Part shown: positions 9,080 through 22,900 of the stretch, one piece after another
How the letters are laid out: each line of letters begins with the position of its first letter
How positions within the stretch are numbered: position 1 is the first letter of the stretch
Assembly: GCA_948567375.1 (NCBI GenBank)
Contig: OX419759.1
Location: forward strand, 19,374,744-19,438,743
Reading direction: 5' to 3'
Origin: Lunularia cruciata
Lineage: Eukaryota; Streptophyta; Marchantiopsida; Lunulariales; Lunulariaceae
DNA length: 64,000 nt
Program-made: the position numbers and the translations under genes
The notes under the pieces: model-generated
Seen by the model: the letters and a program-made list of their open reading frames with translations, nothing else
Database searches by the model: none
Told to the model about the DNA's origin: nothing

Positions 9080-10420
9080 ACTGCATGAGATTTGTAGTAG
9101 TCCTTTTATGTTATGATATTATTTTAGTTCTTCCTTGGCTTGAATATCATAGAGTTAAATTTGATTAGACTCAATAAAAAATTTAAGTACAATACCAAGA
9201 TAAAAATGATCAGTTAGGTTATTTGACATCTAAGAGCAATCATCCCAAAATAGGAAGTATGTTAATGCAGTAGCCATAGAACAAGCTTTGGAGGAAGATA
9301 TCACTATTTTTGTTTTATTGGTCAAACTTATAATATAAGAAGAATCTAATGAGGATAATAAGATTAAAAAGGAAAAGATTGATCAAGTAGAACAAGAGTT
9401 TGTTGATATATTTCTTGATGATTATCAATAGTATTACCCTTTGATCAAGGTATATCTTTCAAAATTAAACTATTGCCTAAGTAATACTTCAATGAGTAGA
9501 CCAATCTATCTATCCTTACCAAAGGAGTTAGAAGAACTCCAAACAACACTGATCAAGTTGTTGTAGAAGGATTTCATACAATAGAGCATATCTTCTTGGA
9601 GAGCACCAATATTATTTGTATCAAAGAAGGATAAAGGGTTTTGATTCTACATTGATTACCATGATCTTAATAAAAAAAATGGTGTATTTTGTGCCTTAGA
9701 TTCAGGACTTATTGCACCAACTAAGTAGAGCATAGCACTTTGCTAAGTTTGATCTTCAAAGTGAATATTCACAAATTCTAATTAATGGAGAAGATGTACA
9801 AAAACCTACCTTTCATAAAAAAGTATAAGCATTTTGAATAGAGATATTTACCTTTTAGGCATACTAATGTTCCAATAGTTTCTATGGAACAAATGTATTA
9901 GGTGTTAGAAGAAGTGCTATTAGACCAATACACAATAGTGTTCTTGGATGACATCTTGATTTACAATAAAACAAACGTAAAATATAGAATCATGTATGAG
10001 AAGTATTAAGATGACTATACCAAAGGATATTTTACTGCAAGAAATCCAAATGTATCTTTTGGCAAAATGAAGTTACTTTCTTAAGCCACAAAAGTTTCAG
10101 TAGAGGAGATCAAGATGGAAGAGGAGAAAATAGAAGTTATTACCTATTGGCCTATTCCTAAGCATGCTACATAAGTTTGGGGATTTAATGGATTGGTAAG
10201 CTTTTACCAATGCTTCATACACTATTATGATCATGTGATTGTGTCATTAACAAATCTCCTATGGAAGATAATGTGTACAAATCACAAACTCTTATTGCAA
10301 ATGGTACATTTGGAGTACATGAAGAGTTGGAATCATCATTGGGAGGGTCAACTACAATTGGATAATATCAAGCTTCAATACAAACTAAGAAATTTTCAAT
10401 AGCATTCTTGTTGCCTTAAA
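9080..10420 (+). pseudogene. Chromovirus copy D, protease, RT and RNase H (broken)
   Basis: Strongly decayed pol. A protease-end remnant reads YDIILVLPWLEYHRVKFD (about 9105-9160), matching YDIILGLPWLEYYKVQFD in copy E. The RT carries the catalytic segment YTIVFLDDILIYNKT at about 9930-9975, which retains the two Asp. The connection block VSFYQCFIHYYDHVIVSLTNLLW (10196-10262) runs directly into TNHKLLLQMVHLEYMKSWNHHWEGQLQ (10270-10355). This shows an internal deletion of most of RNase H. Many stops are present. Confidence 0.82.
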
Positions 10421-10780
10421 ATAACAACTTAATTTGTGGATTCTTCTTGAATCTCTTATACAATAGCAATCACCATGGTGTCAATTGACTTGAAGTTCCA
10501 AATATAGTACAAAGTTGCTTTACAATATGATTGCTTTGTTCACCTTGTACAAAGTTGCTTTGCAACCCATAAAAATGAGTATAGTACCTTTCCTTCAAGG
10601 ATTACCTCCTATTTTATGAGAATAGAATTTATGTCCAATGGTGGCAAACATATAAATTATTTGACTTCAAGAGGTGCACAATTTACCAACTTTTGGTCAC
10701 ATGGACATGGGTAAGAAATTGAATACCCTATTATGTTGATAGTGGTGACCAAAAATAACTCAAGAGGTTCAAGAGTTTTT
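10421..10780 (+). pseudogene. Copy D linker between RNase H and integrase
   Basis: This corresponds to the copy E segment at 36560-36960. TCAATTGACTTGAAGTTCCAA matches the E segment TCAATCGACTCAAGGTCCAA. Stops occur in every frame. A TACAAAGTTGCTTT motif is duplicated at 10508 and 10549. No HHCC motif survives. Confidence 0.5.
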
Positions 10781-11930
10781 CTTGTGATCTAGGTGCCAAT
10801 ACAACAAGATAAAAAACCAGAAATTGGATGGACTATTTCAATCACTACTGATTCTACCTACTCAATGGGAACACATGGGCTTAGACCTCATCACATCTTT
10901 ACCAATGATTGACCAATGCCATATACCAATTGTGGTGTTTTTTGATAAGCTCAACAAGTAGATTCACTTGGAACTCATTATGGGTACAATAGATACTCAT
11001 GCATTGGCCTAAATTTACTCCAAAATTATATTCAAACATCATATGATGCCATGGCTGTCATCTTTGATCATGATCCTTGATTCATTGGTAAATTCTAACA
11101 AGCACTTTTTAAGATACTCAACACCAAGACTGCATTATCTATAGCTTATTACACTCAAAATAAAAGGCAAAAAAAGGAAAAATTCCCACCTTGGAAGTTA
11201 TGCTACATACCATTGTCAATGTTCACCACACCAATTAGTATATTGTCTTGTTATTACTAAATGTGTCTTTAATAATTCCAAGCATATGAGTATATGATTC
11301 TCCTCCTTCTTTCTTAACTATGGGAAATATTGTCTTGTTCCAAATTCTCTTCTTACTCCACTACCATCTCATGTTCCTGATACCTCTACTTTCTTGTCCA
11401 TAATATTTGCATCTTGATACCAAGTGAAATCTCATCTTGTTGTTGCTCAAAATTGAAAAAAGCAATATGTTGATAGACATTCTTGTAATATCACCTTTCA
11501 AGTAGGTGATAAGATCATACTCTCTTCTAGTACCTTTCCTCTCCTCCTTGACACCCAAGTTCATAAACTTGCTATATATTGGATAGGTTCTTTTGATATT
11601 ATTTAGATCATTTCACTTGTGGCTTACAAATCATCTTTCCTATTCATGAAGATGCATCATGTCTTCCATATCTCAATGTTGAAACCATTTTTTTCTAATC
11701 CATCCTCTTACCCTACTTTTATACAAGCTTTCCTCCTCCAATCTCTATTAATAACCATAAAGAATACATATTCAATTGTATTTTTACATATAGAGAGATT
11801 CAACATGGCTGCCAATAAAAAATTAAATTTAGTTCCTTTGGAAAGAGTGCCTCCTTCATGATGCCAAATGGGAACCTATTTCACATCTCCAAAATGCTCA
11901 AGGGCCATCCAAGTGTTCAAAGATTCTATG
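10781..11930 (+). pseudogene. Chromovirus copy D, integrase and chromodomain (broken)
   Basis: Integrase core: the first Asp is in MGLDLITSLP (about 10875-10905). IVVFFDKLNK..HLELIMGTIDTHALA follows, then the second-Asp region with FDHDP and an in-frame TGA at 11088-11090. The same TGA is found at the equivalent codon in copies E and H. The Glu region is lost. Further on, MHHVFHISMLKPFFSNPSS (11650-11710) is the usual end of the integrase. A chromodomain remnant (ERVPPS.. / NGNLFHISKML at 11840-11900) aligns with the WKEYALHDATWEP segment of copy E. The tract ends at a purine-rich GGTTGGAGAATA just before the 3' LTR. Confidence 0.82.
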
Positions 11931-11952
11931 ATGACAAGGACGTCACTAACTA

Positions 11953-11964
11953 GGTTGGAGAATA
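11953..11964 (+). promoter_or_regulatory. Copy D polypurine tract
   Basis: GGTTGGAGAATA directly precedes the 3' LTR and corresponds to GGTGGGAGAATA before the 3' LTR of copy E. It is known as the plus-strand priming site for LTR element reverse transcription. The call rests on position and this match. Confidence 0.6.
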
Positions 11965-12305
11965 AGTAATAATATTAAGTTAGCAAAGACTAATTATAGC
12001 TAACAGGAAGTAGAACTAGCATATACCTATGAACTTTAAGAATATTCTAGAAGTATCAAAAAAATTTCTTAATGATAAGCTTCTAGAATTTTGTAAAAGA
12101 TTGAGTAGCTTGTGTGCCAAGGTGGGTTCCAAAAGGAAACTTCTTGAAAAATTCTTTGTTAGTCTTGTACTAAGCTTATCTATGCCTATAAATAATTGAG
12201 TGAAACTCCAAATGCTTGAGTTGAGCTCAAGCATTTAAAGTTTCAGTCAATTGAGAGTTTTAATTTGATCTTCCATTCTCTTACTTCTCTCCTTGGTCTA
12301 TAACA
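11965..12305 (+). repeat. Copy D 3' LTR
   Basis: The LTR begins .GTAATAATATTAAGTTAGC, aligned with TGTAACAATATGAAGTTTAGC in copy E, and ends TTCTCTCCTTGGTCTATAACA. A CTATAAATAA box lies at about 12185. It is shorter (about 341 bases) than the LTRs of E because part of the AAGCTTC-rich middle is missing. The initial TG has mutated to AG. Confidence 0.75.
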
Positions 12306-15300
12306 ACTGAGCTTTATCACTTATTTCTTTAGGAAATAATATCTCCACACTTTTCTTCCATATAACATTGTAATTTATTCCTAACCTTGAGTAGAATATT
12401 TTCTTTCTACTAAGTTTAGCCATCATGATATAAAGGCAATTGTATACAACCCATCTAGGATTCTTATTTGTAGCTCAAGTTATAAAGTTAAAAGCATCAA
12501 AATCAACCACAAGGTAATTAAGGATAATATCGTTGGAGGATGGGTTGTGAAGACATTATATCCTTAAGTTTCTTATATTTATCTTTTTGCTTTGCTCAAT
12601 CTTTAGTGAGCACAAAAAGTAAAAAAATCCATTCAAAACACCCATACCTTGTATGAAAGGCAATCTTTTGAGCATCTTTTCCATCAATTGGAAATTTTCA
12701 ATAGTCACTTTAAAGACCTGTATTAGAGAAATATTGTTTCTATTTAGTTGATCCAATTAGTAATCAATCCAAGGTAAGGGATATGCATTGTTCAAAATGT
12801 TATACTAGGTTATTCTCACTAGGAACACATTGGGTGCCTAGTTGTGGAGTCTATAGGTAGGGAGGTTGAACTAAACCTATCATGAGTAGTTGTCCCCACA
12901 TGTAATCTAAACCATCAAGTATTTCTACACTAGTTTCTAAACTTCCTTTTCATTAGGAAAGAAAAAGTGCAACCTAACCTACCATCATAACACTCACTTT
13001 TGGTTTGTTTTTCATCACTTCCAACATCACCAAAAAGATCACACATCACACCTAAGAAAAGAAACCTAAGCACACATCTGCACATTAATCCAATCAAACT
13101 TGCATACAATCAAGCATACAAAGCATAGAGAGGATCCAAACATAAGTAATTAACCACAACTCTCCATGCTTTTGGTACAAATGTGTCTCAAAGTATCCTT
13201 GCTATGTCCAAGTGTTGCTTCTAATCTATAATCCAAGAGTTGCTTCCAACTTGTACTTCAAATTGGGAAATTCTAGACCTTTTGTTCAAGAAATAACTCT
13301 AAGACTCAAAATAGGATAAATTCTTCTTTATAGCTCAAATTCTGATGTTCCACATGGCAATGAATCAACCATAGGAGTTTTGAATCATCTACTATAACAT
13401 TCAATAGATAAACAACTCTAAATAACTTTAACACTTGTTAAGCCAACCACAACACAACAATGTGCAGTGGCAATTAGAACTCCTCTCACATCTAGGCCAT
13501 TCCCTCCCTATTTACCAAATAAACCTTTGGAAGACTTATACTACACATTTCAATTGTAGGTCACTTTGTTTCTTGCTCTATGTTGTGCATCAATTGTTGT
13601 TTCTCCTCTACTTTTAGAACTTTATATTTGGGCCTTAAGCTTGTGTAGTCCATCTGCACCTCTTGGTTCCATTATATTACCTTTTCATTTTCCCAAAAGG
13701 GTAGACTATTAGGACTTTTGGCCTCTCATCATGGTAAGTAGAAAATGGACTACAATTTAGAACTTTCAAGTAAAAATCATTTAAATGTTTTGGAAAACAA
13801 TACTTGCTTTATAATTCACATGGAACTATCTTATTTTAGGAGTTATGGTCAGAAAAGATCATCCATGTCCATGTATGGCTTGGAAAAATGCTGGTTGGAA
13901 AGGTAAAATTGTATACTTCAAACATTAGACTTTGATTCCAAGCAAAAGATATTGAATTTTGAAGTTGAACCTAAAGTTACATCCGGACTGGAGTTCAACA
14001 AGAAAACATAAGAAATTAAACTTTACACCCAGATGGAGAATTCAGCTTAGTGTTAGGATTTCATGTTTGAAAACCAGGAGGTGAAACTTAGATCATCAGC
14101 CTGAACTAAAAAGAGAGAAATTTCTTAGATCATTAGCTAAATGGGAAGGTAAATTAAGTTTGGATCAGTGCTTAATAATAAGAAATTAGATTCTCAGGTT
14201 GGATGAAGAGTATGGCCACAAAATTTGACTGATATCAATCTTAAAAGTTAGACTATTGGACTTTGTGGAAGTTCAAGCCCGTTTAAAATTTAGCAAAAGG
14301 AAATGACTTGAGTTCATCCAAAAAATAATTTAAACTTTGAGCTCAAGGTGGATTTCAACTTGATGATAGTACAAGAAATGTTATTCAACTCTAGGAGAGA
14401 TTGAGGGACAATTTTTAGCTTAAATGATTTGTCATATTATTTTCCTCAATCCTAATTTTAATGCTTGATTGTTGTATATTCTATGCACTTGGGGATTTCA
14501 ATTAAGGAATTTAGGGGAACCTAAAAATTACCATAAAACTGTACAATATCTATGGGTAGTGGGGTAGTACTTGGGAGATTTATGGGTAGAGGTTATAGCA
14601 ATAAATTCCTTACTGGTTTGCAAAAAGCTTGACAATAAAATTTTAGGATGTTTAAGGGATTTACCAATGGTCATAAACATTAATTAAGGGTCATTAAGGA
14701 TACCAAATCCAAATTCAAATGTTAGAACACATGTAAAGTAGAAATGCTTGTGATTACTTTGCAGAGGACTAAAAGGAGAAAACCAATTTTGAACAAGAAA
14801 CTCAAATTCCCACTACAAGCCAAGAGAATGAGAATCAAAAGGAGAATCAAAAGGAAGAAAATGAGAGAAGAAATCCAGATTCAACCAAGAAACTTGGAGT
14901 GAGAGAAGGAGTGTGCAATCAGCAGAAGGATAATGATAAAAAAAAACTTTGATTAAGAAACTAGGAGAATGGGAAAACAGGAGTGTAATCGGGAGATGGA
15001 AAGATCAGGAAAGGAATAGGAGTAGATAGGGAGATGAAAATTTTGAGCTCGCTTGAAGAAAAGTAGAGAATAACCAGTGGTTGCAAATATTGCAAAGAGA
15101 GGACAAGATGTTTCTGAATAATGTTGAGATGGTAAGGATCAGCTTTTGAGTGCTCCTGACAAATTGCATTGAGAAATACATGCGTGAAACAAGTCTGATT
15201 TCACAACCAAAAGGTAACCTTAATGATATTGAATTTAAGCTTTGCATTGATCTATGGGATAGGTTTTTGGGATAACTTAGATACCATGGGTGCAGATGAG

Positions 15301-15335
15301 GACAACTTCAGTTGCTTGTTGCGACTATTGTGTAT
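12306..15335. other. Gene-free AT-rich DNA
   Basis: No coding frame longer than about 80 codons and no domain motif is recognisable on either strand. Sequence is AT-rich with short A runs and no clear tandem structure. It may be old, unrecognisable repeat sequence. Confidence 0.5.
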
Positions 15336-15452
15336 AAGCTCATATCTTTCTTGTGACTTTAGTGAGTTATAGTCTCACTTTTCCTTCACTTCCTTTCTTT
15401 GTTATTGTGCTAAGCTCATGAGTTTCTCATGACTTTAGTGAGTTAGATTTCC
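15336..15452 (+). repeat. Two-copy direct repeat, period ~76
   Basis: AAGCTCAT..CTTTCTTGTGACTTTAGTGAGTTA near 15336 is repeated as TAAGCTCATGAGTTTCTCATGACTTTAGTGAGTTA near 15410. The GTGACTTTAGTGAGTTA core differs by one base between the copies. Confidence 0.7.
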
Positions 15453-16647
15453 CAAAATGCTAATTACATGAGGTGTTTGGGTGGTTCAAATATGCAAAGA
15501 TAATGTCACAACATGACTTGTTTCAAGAGATAAGCACTCTCAAGGGATTTGAACCACAACAAAAATAGTTGCAATTTCTTTGACAACAAAAAATGCTTCT
15601 TGGTAGTTTCAACCTATATCCCTATAAGCCATCTTGTTCTTTCCTTCTACATTGCTCTTATTGTAATAAAAAATAATTTAATTTGTGTAGCAAAGACTAG
15701 GGTTGGAAATTGAAGGCTTGATGGTACTTGTTACAAGAAATCTGATCCCAATTGAAGAATTGCTACAAAAATGGATATGTTTCAAAATGGATAAATATAT
15801 TCATTGTATTGCATAACTTCTTGATAAATTATTTCAATACATGGATTGAGGAAGACGGTGATTTTTTATTGGAAATGGGCATTGATTAGCCAACCATCCA
15901 CGAAGAGCATGATAGAGAATTCCTACGAGGAGTTGTCATGGAAGAATGTCTTAAATTGCATTGGGAGCCAATAGAATTGTGTATGATAGTAAATTCTAAC
16001 CAAATACAAAATAATATTGTAAACTATTTTTTTAACATAAAAAGAAAAAGTTTCTTAATGTTTATTATGAAATTTAAATAGAAAAAAAATTTAATAGAAC
16101 CCTTATCAAATTCTTTATAAAGCTATGAAAAAATATACAACAAAAAAAAAAACAAATCCATTGTTTGTATTACTCCAAGTGATAAGGAAAGTAACTCCTA
16201 GTGTAACAAAATAAATAAAATAAATTTTCCACAATGCACTTAATGATGCATGTTGGTGTGCACATTTTTTTGTTTGGTTATTGGTATTTGTAGATGTTAA
16301 TTATAGTTTTTATAGGAAACCAATTTCACAAGTACCATTGTCATGAGTTCCCAAGTTCAAATTCATAGTACAAGAAGAAGGTAGCAATCAATAGTAAGGA
16401 CTCAATTTTCTAGTTTGAAAGGTTTAGAGAGATTTGATGAAGGGTAATTTTCAGAAGTGGCTCAAACTTTCAAATTTTCAAGTTCAAATCTCACCGAGTC
16501 CAAGAGCATTGTAGCAACCAAAAGTAGGGATCCATTATTTTAATTCAAAATGCCAATAGAGATAGATAAAGGGTTTCTTTCAAATGCAACACAAAATTTC
16601 AAAATTCAGGAGTATTCACAACAATATCTAGTTGAGTGAATGATCAT
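15453..16647. other. Gene-free AT-rich DNA
   Basis: No recognisable gene. Contains several poly-A stretches (16086-16160). Confidence 0.5.
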
Positions 16648-16745
16648 CATCTACAAAGACAAATGTTTGAGTGAGTGGGAATGAGTGGGAATTCATTCCC
16701 ACTCACTCAAACATGGAGCTCACTCCCATCTACAAAGACAAATGT
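16648..16745. repeat. Foldback: 21-bp perfect inverted repeat inside 19-bp direct repeats
   Basis: Arms at 16663-16683 and 16694-16714 are perfect reverse complements over 21 bases, separated by 10 bases. The whole is bracketed by a 19-base direct repeat, CATCTACAAAGACAAATGT, at 16648-16666 and 16727-16745. The left direct repeat overlaps the first four bases of the left arm. The layout looks like a small foldback insertion with a target-site duplication, or a hairpin formed by templated repair. Confidence 0.85.
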
Positions 16746-19700
16746 AAATGTTGTAAATATCAAAGAAATGTAAAAGTACACATATAAATGTAGATGTCTT
16801 TGTCTTCCAGATGTTTTTCTTTGTTGCTTTCTTTCAAAAGTGACCAAATTTTAGTTGATGGAGAGGTTTCATAAAAAGATATCATCAAGAGAATGAATCT
16901 AAATCGCAACCTTGAAATTTTTTCACAGTGGCACAATAGTAGATGTTCAATTTAAGCACTATATTGTCAAGAGTGTGGAATTGGAAGGGAAAAGCAACTT
17001 TAGAAAAGAGTTGATTTGAGGGACTCAAAAGGAGTAGGAAAGAGGATCTATGGGATTTGAATTGAGTAAGAAGAAAGTGTTGAAATTTTTTTGAACAAAG
17101 TGTCTATGGAAATTTGAAAGTAGTGGGAGAAAGGTACATTTGACCAAATTTGAAGGGAGAGCAAAAGAACTCTTCTTGCTAAGTTTTGAAGGAAGGAGAA
17201 AGAGTTGAAATTAAGAAAGAGATGACTTTGGAAGAGAAAAAATAGTAGATTTTTGAAAGGAATAATTCTGAAACATTTGAACAAGAGAATGGAATTTTTT
17301 TTAAAATACATGGTTTACATTCCTTAATCATCACTACTTACAATATTGCTACTTTTGGGCTATGCATCTATCTCACAAAGCATAGAGATTATACTCTTGA
17401 TTTCTTGAGTGTTTTTTTTTTGCCTTCATTAATTCTTAAATCATAGCATGAAAGAATTTTTAATTTTTCTTTCCTCTCTGTTAATTTACGCTTCCTAGCT
17501 TTATACATAATTTTATCTACCTTTACATCTTTTTTGATTCCTCCTTAGCTTGGATTTTCTCCAGCTTTGCTATACTCATGGATTCAATTTCCTCCATTGT
17601 GGCCATCCTTGTTATTCAATCTTGGCTAGTTTCACCCTCTCTTTGGTAACCATGATGTACTTTCTCATTTTGGTATGTTTAGAAAAATCTTGTGCAAATC
17701 CAGACATTGATCCTAAAGGTTTTACAAAACCTTTAGAGAACTTCCTCTTCTCTTGAGATTCACTTTCAGCTTCTTTCACTTCTTGTACTCATCCTCTAAG
17801 CATGTACCTTTCCTAGATGGTACATCAATAAATTGAAATTCAAATGGCAAGGAATGAACAAACTCAAATGGTGCATGCAACAATCTCCTCCTTCAGCTCA
17901 TCTAGTATTGACAATGTCTCCTTCCCTTTGCATACTCAGAATCAAGAAGATAGATACAGTGTTCTAAAATATAAATTCATCCTCCTTTTAAGAGCCCTCT
18001 TGTGTAACTCCAAACTCTCTCATGTTCAATATCCACTCTCTTCTCCTTCCCTTGAGCCAAAAAGATCAACAATATTATTCTCAACTCCAACTCCCATATT
18101 TAAAAGCATAGGAAGAGATGTATTGCACTACTTTGGAACATAGTATTTATTTTATGGTAATGAAGAAAATGATGATCTATTTTATCATCTATGCATGTCC
18201 ATCTCCATTTAATTTCTTGGAAAGGCCCTCCTTTGTGCACTTTTCCTTCCATGCTTGTAGGATTGTATGTATCTTGCACACTTCTTGTACAATTTCTCCT
18301 TGTCTATTATCCCAAATTAAGATAAGTAGCAATAGAGGAGAATACATTTCTTTAGCATGGGACTCTTATAATCACCTCCATGTATTTTGTTGAAGTGCTT
18401 AAAGTCCTCCAAGTAGTAAAGAATCTTAGCATAGTAATGAGCAACCATCCAAAACTTCTTGTCATCAAGTTTTGGTTTGATAATAAGAGTAAAAAGGAAC
18501 AATATATTCACATGAAGAAGACTATAGTTGATATCATTCTCAATAGATCTTGGAATTGAGAGGTCCTTGTGTAGGCAAAGACTCATGACAAAGATATTGG
18601 AGTTCATATTTGAGGGAAGAATTGACAATAGTGATGAGACAAGACTTGAAATGAATTCTTGACATGTAGAAGTGTCAATGGGAATAAGAGGAGGAGGAAA
18701 TGTATGGAAAATTGGAGGACAAATAACTATTTGAGAAAGAGGTTGCTCATAGTTGAACCAATAATGTCTCAATATGTGCAATCAATTCCTCCTAAACCAC
18801 TTTCTCACAGTTGACGCACAAATTCTTGAAGTTGATCATAACAAAATCTTTAACTCCTCATCTGGTGCCTAAAATTTTCATCTATTATTTGAACTCAAAG
18901 AAAATCAGAACTCATGTTTCTTGCCAAATAAAATACACGTCATGCTATTATAATTTTGTGCTTTAGACAGGAAAATTTTCCATTCTTGCTGCTATTTGTC
19001 AAAGGGAAAATTACCTTCATGTGGAAACTTTAAATGCCATGGGAAGGAAGGGATGAGGTTTGATGGATTCAATATTCAAAATTGGGGGTCCAAGGGGTAA
19101 GTACCATTCTCTTCCACTTGGCAGTCATACTATCTTACATAAAATGTACCATTTTTCACTTATTAGTGTTTTCACATGATTGAATTTTTAATTTAATTTC
19201 TATCTTGTAATGCTTCCCTGATTTTTACACACAATTAAACACCCTATAAATCCATAAATGTTTTTTAAACATCTAAAGAAATCAAGACTTTTGGATTTAT
19301 AGGTACCAAAAACATTTTTAAGGATAGATCCACTCTACCCATAAATTTGCATAAATTTTGCAACTAAAACTCCTCACTCTGACTATGTAAATATGTTTAT
19401 AAATTGTACCCCAAAGGAAAGGAGAAAGATATACAAGGCACAAACAAGTGAAAATGGGAGAAAAACAGCTACACTACATAAAAGTCCCAAGTGGCCAAAA
19501 GCAAAAAAAAACAAAGGCAAAGCCAAAAGGAACCAATAGGTTTAATCTATTGATAAGAATGCAGCTGCCATTGTTGACAAGCACATTAGGATGAAATGTG
19601 GGATCACATGGCATCCAAAGGTAGTGTGCAGTTTTTCTGCCAATTTGAGGAGCCATTAATTTATCTTCCAACTTGGGTACTACTAAATCCATCTCTGGAT

Positions 19701-19894
19701 TTTGGAGGATGGTATAGAAATTCATGATATTACCAGGGATTCTGATTTTTTTATCCTTAGAATTTTGTACGTCAAGTTTCCACTGGTGGCTCTGAATCTG
19801 AAGCTTCAATCTTGGATTCCATGTTACAAGTAGCAACATGGAATCAAGTAGAAGTTTATAAATATGAAGTTGCCATCAGTGAAAAGCTGACCTA
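16746..19894. other. Gene-free DNA with purine-rich part (16980-17310)
   Basis: No recognisable protein domain. Between 16980 and 17310 the plus strand is rich in GGGA and GAAAG motifs, a little like the insert at 2.8-4.8 kb but without clear periodic units. A 12-bp inverted repeat (CCTATAAATCCA) at 19243-19254 and 19292-19303 has a 37-base loop. A minus-strand frame of 121 codons at 19474-19839 and others at 17844-18781 resemble no family known to me. Confidence 0.45.
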
Positions 19895-19964
19895 ATAGAA
19901 CACAAGAAGGATGGGAAGACCCCATCAAGCCATACAAGGGAGAGACAAAAGAGGTAGAATGGGT
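19895..19964 (-). repeat. 3' end of non-LTR RT element, copy 1
   Basis: On the minus strand the segment GGCTTGATGGGGTCTTCCCATCCTTC follows the coding part. It recurs after the second copy at 42907-42934 (+) and in isolation at 24600-24672 (-). Three occurrences of the same end beside related coding sequence mark it as the 3' untranslated end of the element. Confidence 0.75.
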
Positions 19965-22900
19965 CTAGGGCCCAATAGTATCAATATGAGAAATCTGCCC
20001 TACCACATCTAAGATACCTAAGCTATGCAAGTCATAAGGTGTACAAACTTTTGGAGCGTCCAAAGAAGCATCACCTAGAGTCATTGCTCTCCTATGGATT
20101 GCACCAGCCAATGCTCTTTGTAAAGCAATAGACACACACTGTTTAAAGTATCCTATAAAGTATAAGAGTGAGAGTGGTAGTCCCTTGCATCTAATATGAC
20201 AAGCTCTTGTGCACTCCTTGAAAAATATGTTGAACCCCATGTCCATTGCTCTATCTAACTCCAAGGCTAGAGGAACAAAGTGGTGACCTTGCATGTTGCT
20301 GCACTACTTGTTGCCCATCTAGGAGGATCAGTGATCACTCCCTCCAAAACTCCATCACATGAAGGGTTTGTGACCACAACATCTGCCACTATCACTTGAT
20401 CAATTTTGACCAAGTATAAGTCTACTCTAACACATGTTGGCTACAAAGAATATGAATGCTCCTTCCAAGCAAGGTATCCACTCTCTTGTACCATAGCAAA
20501 CACTATATCCTTGATGGCATCATGGGTAGCTACATTCTGTCCTCCATAAGGACAAAGTGTCATATGGACTGCTATTGCATCTATTGTAGAACCATACTCA
20601 CAAGTGAGTAACAAAGATGCAAACGGGTGGACTAAACCTAAGTGGAACCTAAGCCACTTTCTCTAAGCTATAGATAAAGTGGCTAGTGGAATGCCCTAAT
20701 GCATGGTTAAGCTAGGATCCAAGAGCCTACAGCCTTGCTGGAGCAAGAGCAAAGATGTGCTCTAGTGGCCCAAGGAATGGACGAGTCAACTAAGATAGAA
20801 TGTAGCATATGCTGACACTAACACTCCATCAAGGAAGACTAAAAACCTCTAGTCCAATTTGATGGTAGCAAAGCAAAGGATGGACAATCCTCACATGCCT
20901 ATGGAGATAGACCATCTCTTGTTTGCCATAATAACACCTAGAGAGAAAAGGATCCCTCTTCCACCTTGATCACATAAGTCTCCAAAACTGGCCTATCAAC
21001 AACCACAAAATTGGAGGAAAGTAGGGATGCCAAGAAAGCCCAACTACCCAAAAATACTATCAGTGTCATCTACTCTATAGATAATAAGCCTACCCCTTTG
21101 CATCAGATTGGTAGAGATTTCTATCTACATGCCAAATCTCCCATCACACACTCACATGTCCCTAGTTCAATGATATCACTAATGACTCTCATGATCCTCT
21201 TATGAAAAGCTCTCAAATATGATAGGAAAGTCAAGGAAGTGGGGATCATGCAAAGAAGGTAAGTTGGTCAATGGGCAATACTAGAGGAGAGTATACCAAA
21301 AGCCACCTACAGATCTCTTAGTAGAGAAAGGTCATCCACATGGAGAATATTGTCCACAAGGGCAACATCTAAGAAGCATATGACAATATTTTCAAATCCT
21401 ATTGGCACTCCAAGAATACATAGTCCATCTATATATGCAACACACCCCTTTGGAAGCTCAAGGTAGGAAGAGATACTTGAAGGGGACCATGCTCTGCACT
21501 TTGACACCTTGACTCTCAAGCCTACAAGTTGTAGCTCAGTAGTCAAGTGATCAAAGGCCTACCTAATCTGATCTACAGGGCACAAAATGTATGCATTGTC
21601 TACTAAGAAGTGAAATGCACAACTTGGCATGGCCAAAGTAGTAGATAAGAGAGCATTGAAGTAAGCCATGCAAACAAAGGTCCCCTTAAAGGATCTCCCT
21701 ATTGTGTACTGATAACTAACTCCAAGAGGGTGACTCCTTCCTACGACCACCCATGTTGGTAGTGAAGGGAAGTAGGAGAGCCATAGAAAAACTACACAAA
21801 GGGAATGAGATTGCCAATGATCTTTCGGTCTCCCTAAGCTCTCTAAAGATGGATGCTTGAGAGATGCTAATAAAACTCACCATCTCAACATCCACCTATA
21901 GGATAACCCACTTCAGATAGGTTTCTGGGAGAGCCCTAATGCATAAGGAAATAGCCTTGCAACCTCCAAATGTAGCTACTCCAAATTGATGTGGACTGAG
22001 GTGCTCTTGAAAGTGAGATTGATGTTGAAGGACAATGGTGTGGCTAACCAAGCACAAAAATATCTCTCCAATAGCAATCAGTTCAATGCCTCCCATGCCT
22101 TTCTCCATCACAAGAAGTTGATTAGTCCCTGACATTTGACTAATTGACATAGGAATATCTCCCCTTGTTATTGCTACTTGAAACAACTCAATAAATCCAC
22201 TTGAAGGATCATCGACATGAAAGCAATTTCTTAGATGCTCATATACCATCCTTGACAAGCCTCTTGAGAAGAGGTGAGGGCTAGTGCACAACACTTGTGC
22301 AAAAAGTGACCTATCAAGACATAACAGCTGGTCAACCTGATAATCTAAGACCTCTAATGGTTCTCCCTCTCCTACCATAGGATGTAGGGAGCATAGAGAA
22401 GAGATAATCTCATCAATGGAACTAGCCAAAGACAAAAGGTGTAGCACTCATGCTACTCTACTTAACTCTCCTGCCTAACCCAATGTCCTACACCATCGTA
22501 ATCAAGTGGACTTTGTGGTATCATGTGGTGGAATCTATCTCCTAAAACATGCAGCCCTAATTGACTCCTCTTGTAGAGCAGCCTAACCTTCCACTTGGAA
22601 TTGATGAAATCTAGCAGCCATCTCTCTATGCTCCGCATGTCTCCCTCTAGTATATTGAAGGCACTATTGAGGGAATACAAGAATTAAGAACCATGATAAC
22701 TTGTCCAAGGGATCACGTGCCAAATGATCAAATGGTACGCAAAATCTTGTCTAGCCTCATCATGGAGTGTATGATATAGCCTATGGAATAGACGTGGACA
22801 TGGAAAACTAGTTTCAAATAACCCCAAAATACAACTTGCTAGAGATGTAACCACTCCCACAACTCGATTGGTATCCCTAGGATGGCAACAAAGGGATAGA

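Noticed and set aside
19243-19303. 12-bp inverted repeat with 37-base loop
   Set aside because: Short arms in AT-rich DNA are expected by chance. Noted within the gene-free stretch only.
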